Shown in pieces: positions 40,312-48,387 of a DNA stretch of 64,000 nt (positions within the stretch are counted from its first letter, which is position 1; every line of letters begins with the position of its first letter). The stretch spans positions 1-64,000 of the forward strand of contig NZ_JABWCV010000022.1 of NCBI RefSeq assembly GCF_013371085.1, given 5' to 3'. This DNA comes from Vreelandella maris (GTDB lineage: Bacteria; Pseudomonadota; Gammaproteobacteria; Pseudomonadales; Halomonadaceae). A program made the translations under genes and the position numbers. Under the pieces are notes generated by a model. That model worked only from the letters and a program-made list of their open reading frames with translations, was not told where the DNA came from and ran no database searches.

Positions 40312-42222
40312 ATGGATGTCGAACTGCTAGAAATACGCCAGCATATGGGGCGGTTTCCCCCGTTTGATGGGCTGTCGGATGATCTTCTCGATGCCATCGC
40401 AGAACAGGTGGAAGTGAGCTATTTCAAAACTGGAAGTAGTATTTTAGAGCTCAATGAGACGTTAAGTGACCTTTGCTATATTCGCAGTGGCGCTGTAGAG
40501 GTCTATCGTAGCCAGGGAGAGCTATATAACCGCCTGGGTGAAGGCGATATTTTCGGTCACTTTAGCCTGCTGCGTAACCACAAAGTGCGCTTCCCAGCCC
40601 AAGCGATTGAAGATACTTTAATCTACTTTATCCCTAACGCAGTCTTCCAACGTCTGTGTGAAGAAGATGACCATTTTGCTGATTTTGTTGAGCTAGAACG
40701 GCCACGGCTAGAAACCGCCGCCGAGCAGCAAAAGAAATCCAATGACATGATGGTCACGCGGATACGCAAACTGCTGACTCGATATCCGGTAATGGTTGAA
40801 GTTTCTACCAGCGTTCAGCAAGCCGCTCAGCAGATGAGCGAAGCCCAAGCCTCTGCGCTATTAGTATTGAAAGAGGGGAGTGACAACCCACGCTTCAGCT
40901 TCAAAGACAGCGAGGGCCAAACATGGCAGATGTGCGGAATTATAACCGATAGTGATTTTCGCACTCGCATTGTGGCTGAGGGGCTATCGCCACAAACTAA
41001 AGTGGGCGAAGTGGTTTCCTCGCGCTTAATTACTATTCAATCAGATGCCTCGGTCTATGAAGCCATGCTGACGATGCTGCGCAGTAATGTGCATCACCTG
41101 CCTGTGCTCTATCGTCAGCGTCCGGTAGGCGTCGTGCATCTTTCCGATATCATTCGTTATGAAACCCATAGCGGTCTCTATCTGGTTAGTAATATTTTTA
41201 ACCAATCCAGTACCCAAGGGTTAGCACGCTTAGCACCGGATGTACGCGCGGCGTTTGTACGAATGGTACAAGAAGGGGCCAATTCTCAGATGGTGGGTAG
41301 TGCACTTTCCACCATCGGGCGTAGCTTTACCCGCCGGCTGCTAGAAATGGCCGAAGCGGAACTAGGTCCGCCGCCAGTGCCTTACTGCTTTATGGTCAAT
41401 GGGTCCATGGCGCGCAATGAGCAGAGCATTGTTACCGATCAAGACAATGCGCTGATCCTCTCCGATGAATTTGTTCCCGAACAGCACGACGCTTACTTTC
41501 ACGCCTTGGCGAAAATTGTTAGCGATGGTTTGGACGCCTGCGGCTATACCTATTGCAAAGGTGACGTGATGGCGACCAATACACAGTGGCGCCAGCCATT
41601 AAGTGTTTGGAAGCGCTATTTTCAGGATTGGATGGCCAATCCGACGCCAGAAAGGCTGCTGCACAGTTCGATATTCTTTGACCTGGATAGCTGTTATGGC
41701 GAAGACCACTATGTAGAAACGTTGCAAGACCTGATTGCTGAAACAGCACCCAAATCGCCGCTATTTTTAGCCGCCATGGCGCGAAATGCCTTAAACCGCA
41801 CACCGCCGTTAGGGTTTTTCCGTACCTTTGTTATGGAGCAGGACGGCAAGCATAACAACTCCATTAATCTAAAACGGCGGGGCACCGCACCGATGGTGGA
41901 TTTGGTACGTATCCATGCCTTGGCTTGCGGCTCCAAAGCGCAGAACTCTTTCCAGCGTTTGAATGACATTGGAAACACCCAGTTATTAGCGACCGGGATG
42001 AGCGACAAATTGAGCTATGCGTTTGAGTTTCTGTGCATGTCACGATTGCGCCATCAAATGATCGACCTGCAAGAAGATCGTCTACCGGATAACAATATTG
42101 AACCGGAGAATGTCGAGGATAGCGAGCGCCACACCCTGAAAGACGCTTTCCAGGTGCTTAGCAATGCGCAAAAATTTCTGAAGTTCCGCTACCCGATGCC
42201 CGCTCAGCGGCAGGGGCGCTGA
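40312..42222 (+). CDS. cNMP-binding / CBS / DUF294 nucleotidyltransferase-like protein
   Basis: A 636-aa multidomain protein. Domains in order: a cyclic-nucleotide-binding-like beta-barrel (about 10-125), two CBS domains (about 160-285), a DUF294 nucleotidyltransferase-like domain (about 310-455) with GSMARNEQSIVTDQDNALI as the GS...DxD motif, and a DUF294 C-terminal helical domain (about 490-620). The family is thought to regulate metabolism in response to nucleotides but activity is unproven. It is followed after one base by a DEDDh exonuclease gene; this pair is recurrent in gammaproteobacteria, often near acetate genes. No acetate genes are adjacent here. Confidence 0.9.
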   Translation: MDVELLEIRQHMGRFPPFDGLSDDLLDAIAEQVEVSYFKTGSSILELNETLSDLCYIRSGAVEVYRSQGELYNRLGEGDIFGHFSLLRNHKVRFPAQAIEDTLIYFIPNAVFQRLCEEDDHFADFVELERPRLETAAEQQKKSNDMMVTRIRKLLTRYPVMVEVSTSVQQAAQQMSEAQASALLVLKEGSDNPRFSFKDSEGQTWQMCGIITDSDFRTRIVAEGLSPQTKVGEVVSSRLITIQSDASVYEAMLTMLRSNVHHLPVLYRQRPVGVVHLSDIIRYETHSGLYLVSNIFNQSSTQGLARLAPDVRAAFVRMVQEGANSQMVGSALSTIGRSFTRRLLEMAEAELGPPPVPYCFMVNGSMARNEQSIVTDQDNALILSDEFVPEQHDAYFHALAKIVSDGLDACGYTYCKGDVMATNTQWRQPLSVWKRYFQDWMANPTPERLLHSSIFFDLDSCYGEDHYVETLQDLIAETAPKSPLFLAAMARNALNRTPPLGFFRTFVMEQDGKHNNSINLKRRGTAPMVDLVRIHALACGSKAQNSFQRLNDIGNTQLLATGMSDKLSYAFEFLCMSRLRHQMIDLQEDRLPDNNIEPENVEDSERHTLKDAFQVLSNAQKFLKFRYPMPAQRQGR

Positions 42223-42223
42223 G

Positions 42224-42949
42224 ATGTTTGGAATACGACCACGTCAGAAAATCACTCAGGCCGATTGGGCGGGCTATATGGCCCAGCGGGCTCAGCAGGC
42301 AGACAGTTCGGCGATCCAGCAGTTTTTCAGTACCCCGCTACCTGATCCGGAAACCCCGATTGCCGAGGTGCCTATGGTGGCACTTGATATGGAAACCACC
42401 GGGCTGGATGAGCGGCGCCATGCCATTGTCAGTATTGGTCTTGTGCCGTTTACCCTTAATCGCATTAAGCTTGCCGAGCGGCGCTACTGGGTGGTGAATC
42501 CTTCGCGGCCGCTGGCGGAAGCCTCGATTGCCTACCACCACATTACCCACTCAGAGATTGCCCAGGCGCCAGATTTAGACGTAATATTGGATGAGGTGTT
42601 AGCGGCGTTAGCGGGTCGATTAGTCGTCGTTCACTTCCGCAGTATCGAGCGGCCTTTTTTAGATGCCGCTGTCAAAGCTCGCCGTGGGGAAGGGGTGCTG
42701 TTTCCTATGATCGATACCATGTCGCTGGAGGCGCGGCTCCATCGTCAAACGCTTTGGGCACGTTTTCGTCGTTGGTTGGGCCGCCCACCGGTTTCGATAC
42801 GTTTGCACGCTAGCCGCGAACGCTATGGTTTGCCTGCCTATCAAGGCCACCACGCCCTGGTGGATGCGCTGGCGACGGCAGAGTTACTACAGGCGCAAAT
42901 TGCCACCCATTACCGGCCCGATACACCCTTAAAAGATATTTGGTGTTAA
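42224..42949 (+). CDS. 3'-5' exonuclease, DnaQ-like DEDDh family
   Basis: The 241-aa protein has ExoI motif ALDMETTGL (DxE), an ExoII region with VVHFRSIERPFLD, and ExoIII GHHALVDALATAEL with the His and Asp of the DEDDh set. The N-terminal 60 residues form an extension without a recognised motif. The ATG lies one base after the stop of the CBS-DUF294 gene, so the proteins are probably made together. RNA or DNA preference cannot be judged. A bidirectional terminator follows. Confidence 0.88.
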   Translation: MFGIRPRQKITQADWAGYMAQRAQQADSSAIQQFFSTPLPDPETPIAEVPMVALDMETTGLDERRHAIVSIGLVPFTLNRIKLAERRYWVVNPSRPLAEASIAYHHITHSEIAQAPDLDVILDEVLAALAGRLVVVHFRSIERPFLDAAVKARRGEGVLFPMIDTMSLEARLHRQTLWARFRRWLGRPPVSIRLHASRERYGLPAYQGHHALVDALATAELLQAQIATHYRPDTPLKDIWC

Positions 42950-42960
42950 AGGCTATCAAT

Positions 42961-42993
42961 AAAAAACGGGCAACCCACTGGGTTGCCCGTTTG
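42961..42993. terminator. Bidirectional terminator between the exonuclease and BCCT genes
   Basis: Stem AACGGGCAACCC / GGGTTGCCCGTT with loop ACT, six A on the left and TTT on the right, between convergent genes. Confidence 0.88.
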
Positions 42994-43019
42994 CTTTACG
43001 GCGTAAGTAGACCGAAGGC

Positions 43020-44660
43020 TTAAACCGCTTTTGGCTCGCTCATCAACCCTTTGATAATGGCATAACACGCCACTAGCAATATGATGGTGAACGGGAAGCC
43101 GGTTGATACAGCCATGGTCTGGAGTGCCGTTAGGCCACCGCCGAGCAGTAGTGCAATGGCAATCGCGCCTTCAATGATCGCCCAGAACACGCGCTGTGGT
43201 TTCGGTGCATCGACCTTACCGCCCGCGGTAATCGAGTCGATAACCAACGAGCCGGAGTCAGAGGAGGTCACAAAGAAGATAATCACTAAAATGATCGCGA
43301 TGAACGAGGTGATTTGTGACAGCGGCAGCTGCTCCAGCATGATGAAGAGCTGCAGATCGACGCCAGCGTCACGTACGGCTTCAATACCCTGGCTGACATA
43401 TTGGTCAATGGCGGTGCCGCCGAAGGTGGTCATCCACAGTACAGATACCACAGAAGGCACGATCAATACGGATACCAGGAACTCACGAACGGTACGACCA
43501 CGCGATACCCGGGCGATAAACATGCCGACATACGGAGACCAGGAGATCCACCATGCCCAGTAGAAGGCCGTCCAGCCTTGGCTGAAGTTGGCATCTTCAC
43601 GGCCAAATGGGTTTGATAGCGCCGGCAGGTGAACCGCATAGTTCCAAAGGTTCTCAAAGAAACCGGTGGCAATCAGCAGCGTAGGGCCAACCGCGATCAC
43701 AAAGAACAGCAGTAGCGCGGCCATTACAATATTGATTTTGGACAGCAGCTGCACGCCCTTATCGACACCCGCTAAGATGGAGCCAATCGCGATGATCGTA
43801 ATACCAACGATCAGCAGGATCATGGTGATATCGCTTTCCGGCGCGCCGAACAAGTAGGTAAGGCCTGCAGCGGCCTGAGTGGCACCTAAGCCCAGTGATG
43901 TGGCTAGGCCAAATAGAGTGGCGAAGACGGCCAGAATATCAATGATATGGCCTGGCCAGCCCCAAACACGCTCACCCAAAATCGGGTAGAACACTGAACG
44001 CATGGAGAGCGGCAGGCCCTTATTGAACGAGAACAGTGCTAGCGAAAGCGCCACGACCGCGTAAATTGCCCAGGGGTGAAGGCCCCAGTGAAAGATCGTG
44101 GCCGCCATGCCTAGTGCAGCCGCCCCTGCGGCATTACCCTCAGCGCCCGCCAGCGGAGCCCAGTCTCCACCGTCAAAGGATGTGCCAAAGTGAGTCAGCG
44201 GTTCATTGACGCCGAAGAACATCAGGCCAATGCCCATGCCCGCGGCAAACAGCATTGAGAACCAGCCCATATAGGTAAAATCAGGCTTGGCATCGGCCCC
44301 ACCAATGCGGATTTTACCTAAGGGAGAAACAATCAGGCCTAAGCACAAAATGACGAATATATTAGCAGCTAAAATAAAGAACCAAGCTAGATTGCCGGTC
44401 AAGAAGCCGAAAATGGCGTCATAAATAGGCGCAATAGTGTCTTGCAGCGCAAGTGTTAGCACCACAAACAGCAATACAACGACTGCCGAAATGCTAAACA
44501 CCTTCCCGTGCAGGTCAAGATTGAGACCCATGGTGTTCGTGGTGATGTTGTCTTGCCCGATGACATAATCGGTGTCAATCAGATTCGCCGCACCCTGTGG
44601 GGCAGGTATGCCTTCAGAGACCTGCTCTTCAGGGGGGCGTTTATCGTCGTGGTTATCCAC
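43020..44660 (-). CDS. BCCT family betaine/choline/carnitine-type transporter
   Basis: BCCT proteins take up quaternary ammonium osmolytes using Na+ or H+. The 546-aa protein has twelve predicted membrane segments after a hydrophilic N-terminus of about 50 residues. The family signature is present in WWISWSPYVGMFIARVSRGR, and GMGIGLMFFGVNEPL is the conserved TM3 glycine-rich stretch. Start is GTG 44660 with GAGAGG six bases upstream. It lies 265 bp after the betaine ABC binding-protein gene on the same strand, separated by a terminator-like hairpin and a repeat array, so separate control is likely. Betaine is the probable but unproven substrate. Confidence 0.93.
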   Translation of the reverse strand: MDNHDDKRPPEEQVSEGIPAPQGAANLIDTDYVIGQDNITTNTMGLNLDLHGKVFSISAVVVLLFVVLTLALQDTIAPIYDAIFGFLTGNLAWFFILAANIFVILCLGLIVSPLGKIRIGGADAKPDFTYMGWFSMLFAAGMGIGLMFFGVNEPLTHFGTSFDGGDWAPLAGAEGNAAGAAALGMAATIFHWGLHPWAIYAVVALSLALFSFNKGLPLSMRSVFYPILGERVWGWPGHIIDILAVFATLFGLATSLGLGATQAAAGLTYLFGAPESDITMILLIVGITIIAIGSILAGVDKGVQLLSKINIVMAALLLFFVIAVGPTLLIATGFFENLWNYAVHLPALSNPFGREDANFSQGWTAFYWAWWISWSPYVGMFIARVSRGRTVREFLVSVLIVPSVVSVLWMTTFGGTAIDQYVSQGIEAVRDAGVDLQLFIMLEQLPLSQITSFIAIILVIIFFVTSSDSGSLVIDSITAGGKVDAPKPQRVFWAIIEGAIAIALLLGGGLTALQTMAVSTGFPFTIILLVACYAIIKGLMSEPKAV

Positions 44661-44807
44661 TGGAGCCTCTCTATTTCGATCAAGGTATGTCGATCAAAAG
44701 ATGTTGAACAAAAACCAAAATGTGGTCATCAACCAACATTGCATGGCGTGCGTTAAGGCGCACAATAGCAAATCTGCAAAAACAGTGTTCAACGCATTGT
44801 GAACCAT

Positions 44808-44879
44808 AGCGCTTAATACGGTGCTTAACACAGTACTTAACACTGTACTTAACACAGCACTTAAAACGGTACTTACAAC
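44808..44879. repeat. Six degenerate 12-bp tandem repeats upstream of the BCCT gene
   Basis: On the plus strand the units read approximately RGYRCTTAAYAC, six head-to-tail copies with exact 12-bp register; the three central units are nearly identical (GTACTTAACAC core). They lie 148-219 bp upstream of the BCCT start. Two short inverted repeats, GTTCA-N8-TGAAC (44787-44804) and GTGCG-N6-CGCAC (44748-44763), lie between them and the gene. Confidence 0.75.
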
Positions 44880-44885
44880 GACAAC

Positions 44886-44903
44886 AGAGGGCCGAAGCCC
44901 CCT
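44886..44903 (-). terminator. Terminator-like hairpin after the betaine-binding protein gene
   Basis: On the minus strand a GC-rich stem (AGGGGGC / GCCCTCT, one mismatch) closes a TTCG tetraloop just downstream of the gene. The following tract is TGTTGTCGTTGT, not a clean T-run, so termination may be partial. Confidence 0.45.
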
Positions 44904-44925
44904 GCTATAGCTTGCTCGTATAGTT

Positions 44926-45801
44926 TTAGCTATCGAGCCACTGTTCCACTACATCTTGGTTATCTTCAACCCACTGCTTCGCATTTTCGTAGGGGTCGCT
45001 GCCATCTTCCTGGTTCATCAGCATGACTTCCCCCATCTGCTCTGGCGTCCATTCGAAAGCATCGAGAATGGCATAGGCTTCTGGCATGTCTTCTTCCAGG
45101 CCTTCGCGAACCGCGGTATGGATCTGCTCTGCGCCACCGTAGACATTTTCAGGATCTTCTAGGTATTTGAGGTCAAAGCGGGCGAACATCCAGTGAGGCG
45201 TCCAGCCGGTAACAACAACGTTTTCTTCGTTATTAATGGCACTCGAAAGCGCTGCCGTCATCGTGGCGCCACTACCGCTACGCAGTTCCAGGTCAAGGTC
45301 ATAGGTATCCACAACCTCTTCGGACAGCGACATTAAGCCTGCGCCGGGGTCAATACCGATGATCTCGTTATTAAAGCTGTCAGCGTTATCGTTAAGGTCA
45401 GCAATGGAGTCGACGTCGGTGTACTCAGGTACAACGAGGCCTAGCTTGGTGCCGTCCAGGTTGGGACCCAGGTCTTCTATGCTATCACCCAAGCGTTCCA
45501 TGTAATCGGCGTGAGTGGTTGGCAGCCAAGCGGCAACGATAGCATCCGCATCGCCAGAAGAGAGCGCTTGGAACATGGCAGCAGCAGAAAGCGAGGTGAG
45601 ATCCACCTCATAGCCTGCTTGCTCAAGTACTGCGGCAACCACGTTGGTGGAAGCAACTTCAGATGACCACTCGACGTAGGCCAGGTTAACGGTGCCTTTC
45701 TCTTCCTCGGCTTGCGCTGTACTGCTGATAGCGACGCCTGTACCAGCTAACAGTGCCAGTGAAGCGATACGGATACGGAGGTTCAATGTGCGATGTTTCA
45801 T
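44926..45801 (-). CDS. Glycine betaine-type ABC transporter substrate-binding protein
   Basis: The 291-aa protein has a Sec signal peptide (cleavage near TAQAEEE) and no lipobox, so it is free in the periplasm. The mature sequence is OpuAC-like: VNLAYVEWSSEVASTNVVAAVLEQAGYEV start, AAWLPTTHADYM, VTGWTPHWMFARFDLKYLEDP, with the aromatic residues expected to form the quaternary-ammonium box. It is very acidic, as expected for a halophile periplasm. A 140-bp gap with a large hairpin separates it from the permease gene upstream. Choline or proline betaine remain possible ligands. Confidence 0.92.
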   Translation of the reverse strand: MKHRTLNLRIRIASLALLAGTGVAISSTAQAEEEKGTVNLAYVEWSSEVASTNVVAAVLEQAGYEVDLTSLSAAAMFQALSSGDADAIVAAWLPTTHADYMERLGDSIEDLGPNLDGTKLGLVVPEYTDVDSIADLNDNADSFNNEIIGIDPGAGLMSLSEEVVDTYDLDLELRSGSGATMTAALSSAINNEENVVVTGWTPHWMFARFDLKYLEDPENVYGGAEQIHTAVREGLEEDMPEAYAILDAFEWTPEQMGEVMLMNQEDGSDPYENAKQWVEDNQDVVEQWLDS

Positions 45802-45867
45802 TCACTTTCTCCCTTGGGTATACATTTATTAATGTGACGATCTGCTGCCAAACACAGCATGCTTAGC

Positions 45868-45911
45868 CAGAAGCGACTTAGCAAGCGGTTGGCTCAACGC
45901 AGTCGCTTCTG
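45868..45911 (-). other. Intercistronic hairpin between permease and binding-protein genes
   Basis: CAGAAGCGACT (45868-45878) and AGTCGCTTCTG (45901-45911) are perfect 11-bp complements with a 22-base loop that can form a smaller inner hairpin. No T-tract follows. It sits in the transcript between permease and binding protein, where such structures often stabilise or separate the binding-protein mRNA. Confidence 0.7.
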
Positions 45912-45941
45912 CCGTTTTGCTTAATTGATGCATTTTTCCGG

Positions 45942-46769
45942 TTATCGGGTCTTTCTCAGTGACTGCGTCAAGCGGTCAAGCAGCATGGCTAGAATAACCA
46001 CTGCAATGCCCGCTTCAAAACCATCGCCAGGACGCAGACGTTGAATAGCGCGCCATACTTCGCTGCCCAAACCATCCGCACCGATCATGGCGGCAATCAC
46101 TACCATGGAGAGCGCCAACATGATGGTCTGGTTGATACCCGCCATGACTGTGGGTAATGAAAGCGGCAGCTGTACTTTGAACAGTTTCTGACCCCGTGTA
46201 GCGCCGTAAGCATCAGCGGCTTCGATGAGCTCTACAGGAACTTGACGAATACCCAGCGTGGTAAAGCGAATCGCTGGTGGCATCGAAAAGATGACCGTCG
46301 CAAAAATTGCTGAGACGGAGCCAATGCCGAAAAACGGAATCGCGGGAATCAAATAAACAAACGCTGGCATGGTTTGCATGAAGTCCAGAATCGGCATTAT
46401 CACGCGGTAAAGCCGATTGGATAGCGCCGCAGCGATGCCCACAGGTAATGCAATGACCACTGCCACCATGGTGGCAAATACCACCAGCGTGAGCGTTTCG
46501 ATCATTGGATTCCAGAGGTCTAGGTTCCAAATCAACGCTAAACCAGCGACAGCGCCTATTGCTAAGCGAACGCCCGCCAGCTTCCAGCAGAGCAGGGCTA
46601 TCAAACCGAGCAGTGCCCACTCAGGCAGCCACATTAGGCTGTCGTTTAAAAAATCAATGCCGGTTTGAGTGAAGCGTGAGATGCCGCGGGTAACCAGGGA
46701 GTATTCGCTGGTTAACCAGGTCAGGCCGCTTTCAATCCAATCACCTAGCGGGATGCGTGGGATTTCCAT
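45942..46769 (-). CDS. Glycine betaine-type ABC transporter permease (ProW/OpuAB-like)
   Basis: The 275-aa integral membrane protein carries the BPD permease domain with an EAA-type loop (ELIEAADAYGATRGQKLFKVQLPLS) that contacts the ATPase. About six or seven membrane segments are seen, with a short N-terminal amphipathic stretch. The ATG overlaps the ATPase gene stop by one base (TAATG), so synthesis is coupled. Confidence 0.93.
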   Translation of the reverse strand: MEIPRIPLGDWIESGLTWLTSEYSLVTRGISRFTQTGIDFLNDSLMWLPEWALLGLIALLCWKLAGVRLAIGAVAGLALIWNLDLWNPMIETLTLVVFATMVAVVIALPVGIAAALSNRLYRVIMPILDFMQTMPAFVYLIPAIPFFGIGSVSAIFATVIFSMPPAIRFTTLGIRQVPVELIEAADAYGATRGQKLFKVQLPLSLPTVMAGINQTIMLALSMVVIAAMIGADGLGSEVWRAIQRLRPGDGFEAGIAVVILAMLLDRLTQSLRKTR

Positions 46770-47971
46770 TATTGCTCTCCTGCTCGTGCCAGTTCATCAA
46801 GTACTGCGCCTTTTACCACCACGCCAAGCAGTTGCTCTTGCTTATCAATCACGGCAATAGGGAAGCTCTTTTCACTAAACATGGCAAACAGGTTATGCAG
46901 CGGCTCATCCATAGGGACTTTGCGGAAATCTTGGGTTAAATAGGGAATGATTGAGTCAGCCCCTTCTTCAATCGCGCGGCTAGCGGCATCCACCTCCAGC
47001 AGGCCGAGCAGACGACGGTCGCGATCAACCACATAGATAGAGTCGATAGTGTGGTCGCGCATACGGTGCAGGGCGGTACGCGGCCCATCGCTTTCGCGGG
47101 CGGTGGTGCGTAGCGGACGCATGGCGCTTTCAGCGGTCAGAATACGTGACCGATCAACCCCTTCGATAAAGCGCCGCACGTAGTCATCCGCAGGTTTGGT
47201 CAGAATTTCTTCCGGCGTGCCGATCTGCACCACTTCACCATCTTTCAGCAGCACGATGCGATCGCCAATGTTGAGCGCCTCATCTAAGTCATGGGTGATG
47301 AAGACGGTGGTCTTTTGCATTTTGGATTGCAGTTGCAAAAGCTCTTGCTGCATGTCTTTACGAATCAGCGGGTCGAGTGCGGAGAAGGCTTCATCCATTA
47401 ACAGCACGGTGGCATCGTTGGCCAATGCACGGGCTAGGCCAACGCGCTGCTGCATGCCGCCGGAGAGTTGATTGGGGTAGGCGTCTTCCCAGCCCTCCAA
47501 GCCAACCTGTTTCAGCGAGTCATGAGCAATCTTGTGCCGTTCTGCTTTCTCTACGCCGCGAATTTCCAAACCGAACTCGGCGTTTTGCTGCACAGTGCGG
47601 TGAGGAAATAGCGCGAAATTCTGAAACACCATAGAGAAGTGGCGGCGACGGCACTCCAGCAACGCTTTCTCTTTCAGCGTCGGGATATTTTCACCGTCGA
47701 TGACGATCTCACCTTCGGTCGTTTCAATCAGGCGGTTAAGGCAACGAATCAACGTCGACTTGCCTGACCCTGAAAGCCCCATGATAACCAGCAGTTCGCC
47801 TTCATAGACATCAAACGAAATATCCGATAGCCCCAGCGTCTGGCCTGTTTTCTCCAGAATTTCCGGGCGCTTCATTCCCTGGTTACTTAGCTCGATTGCT
47901 TTTTGAGGGTGCTTGCCAAAGACTTTGCTTAAGCCGCGCACTTTAATTTTGACGGGTCGTGTCTCGTCCAT
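46769..47971 (-). CDS. Glycine betaine-type ABC transporter ATP-binding protein with tandem CBS domains (ProV/OpuAA-like)
   Basis: The 400-aa protein energises betaine uptake. Walker A is MGLSGSGKST, the signature is LSGGMQQRVGLARAL, Walker B is VLLMDEAFSALD, and the H-loop is FITHDLDEAL. Two C-terminal CBS domains (about residues 275-395) are the ionic-strength sensors known in OpuA. ATG 47971 gives the ProV length and has AAGG upstream; an in-frame ATG at 48043 would add 24 residues. First gene of the three-gene ABC operon. Confidence 0.94.
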   Translation of the reverse strand: MDETRPVKIKVRGLSKVFGKHPQKAIELSNQGMKRPEILEKTGQTLGLSDISFDVYEGELLVIMGLSGSGKSTLIRCLNRLIETTEGEIVIDGENIPTLKEKALLECRRRHFSMVFQNFALFPHRTVQQNAEFGLEIRGVEKAERHKIAHDSLKQVGLEGWEDAYPNQLSGGMQQRVGLARALANDATVLLMDEAFSALDPLIRKDMQQELLQLQSKMQKTTVFITHDLDEALNIGDRIVLLKDGEVVQIGTPEEILTKPADDYVRRFIEGVDRSRILTAESAMRPLRTTARESDGPRTALHRMRDHTIDSIYVVDRDRRLLGLLEVDAASRAIEEGADSIIPYLTQDFRKVPMDEPLHNLFAMFSEKSFPIAVIDKQEQLLGVVVKGAVLDELARAGEQ

Positions 47972-48085
47972 CGGCGGTGCCTTTTTGTTGAGCAGAATGA
48001 ATGTGCATTGATGCAGCGTTAGCCGCGGCACAACGTCATTCATAAAAGAAAAGATAACTTGTGTTGGTTAATTTATTAATAATTA

Positions 48086-48114
48086 TTATACATAGGTAGG
48101 GCCTATGTGTCACA
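48086..48114 (-). promoter_or_regulatory. Near-consensus sigma-70 promoter of the betaine ABC operon with a palindromic spacer
   Basis: On the minus strand: -35 GTGACA (48114-48109), 17-bp spacer CATAGGCCCTACCTATG, -10 TATAAT (48091-48086). The spacer is itself an inverted repeat, CATAGG-N5-CCTATG, extending to ACATAGG/CCTATGT. The gene start is 115 bp downstream. The arrangement strongly suggests a dimeric regulator binding on the promoter face. Confidence 0.72.
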
Positions 48115-48251
48115 ACGGCTCGCTCAACGGGGCAATTAACGCTACATGTGTCATTTTTTACCCACCTGATTTCGAGCAGCTGCCGTCGATGCTGATATTT
48201 ATTATTTTTTAACCTTATGATTTTAAATTGTTTTTTTTATTTATGCGCAAG

Positions 48252-48269
48252 TTGGCACATTAAATGAAT
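48252..48269 (+). promoter_or_regulatory. Sigma-54-like promoter upstream of the acidic lipoprotein gene (weak)
   Basis: TTGGCACATTAAATGAAT matches the -24 element TTGGCAC fully, but the -12 element has GA in place of the conserved GC. It lies about 120 bp before the lipoprotein start. An NtrC-family regulator is encoded 1 kb downstream, which motivates the call; the -12 mismatch weakens it. Confidence 0.25.
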
Positions 48270-48387
48270 GTGTTATTAGTAGTGCCACTATTTGTATAAG
48301 ACAAATTTTCATTTAATCAGGTGAACGTTTTATTAATTATATGTTGCAGAGTTGAGATTAACGGTTTCATCAATGGAGGTGGGTGAT

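Larger units (their letters stand above)
47972..48387. other. 416-bp AT-rich divergent regulatory region
   Basis: This spacer separates the leftward betaine ABC operon from the rightward acidic lipoprotein gene. It is markedly AT-rich compared with its surroundings, especially 48190-48245, which has several long T runs. It holds the promoter/palindrome entry at 48086-48114, two copies of ATGTGTCA exactly 40 bp apart (48106 and 48146), and a sigma-54-like site at 48252-48269. No ORF of note is present. Confidence 0.6.

Noticed and set aside
44800-44930. Open frame through the 12-bp repeats on the minus strand giving a VLST tetrapeptide repeat
   Set aside because: The repeat length is a multiple of three so one frame stays open by chance; there is no start codon with a ribosome site before the repeats.
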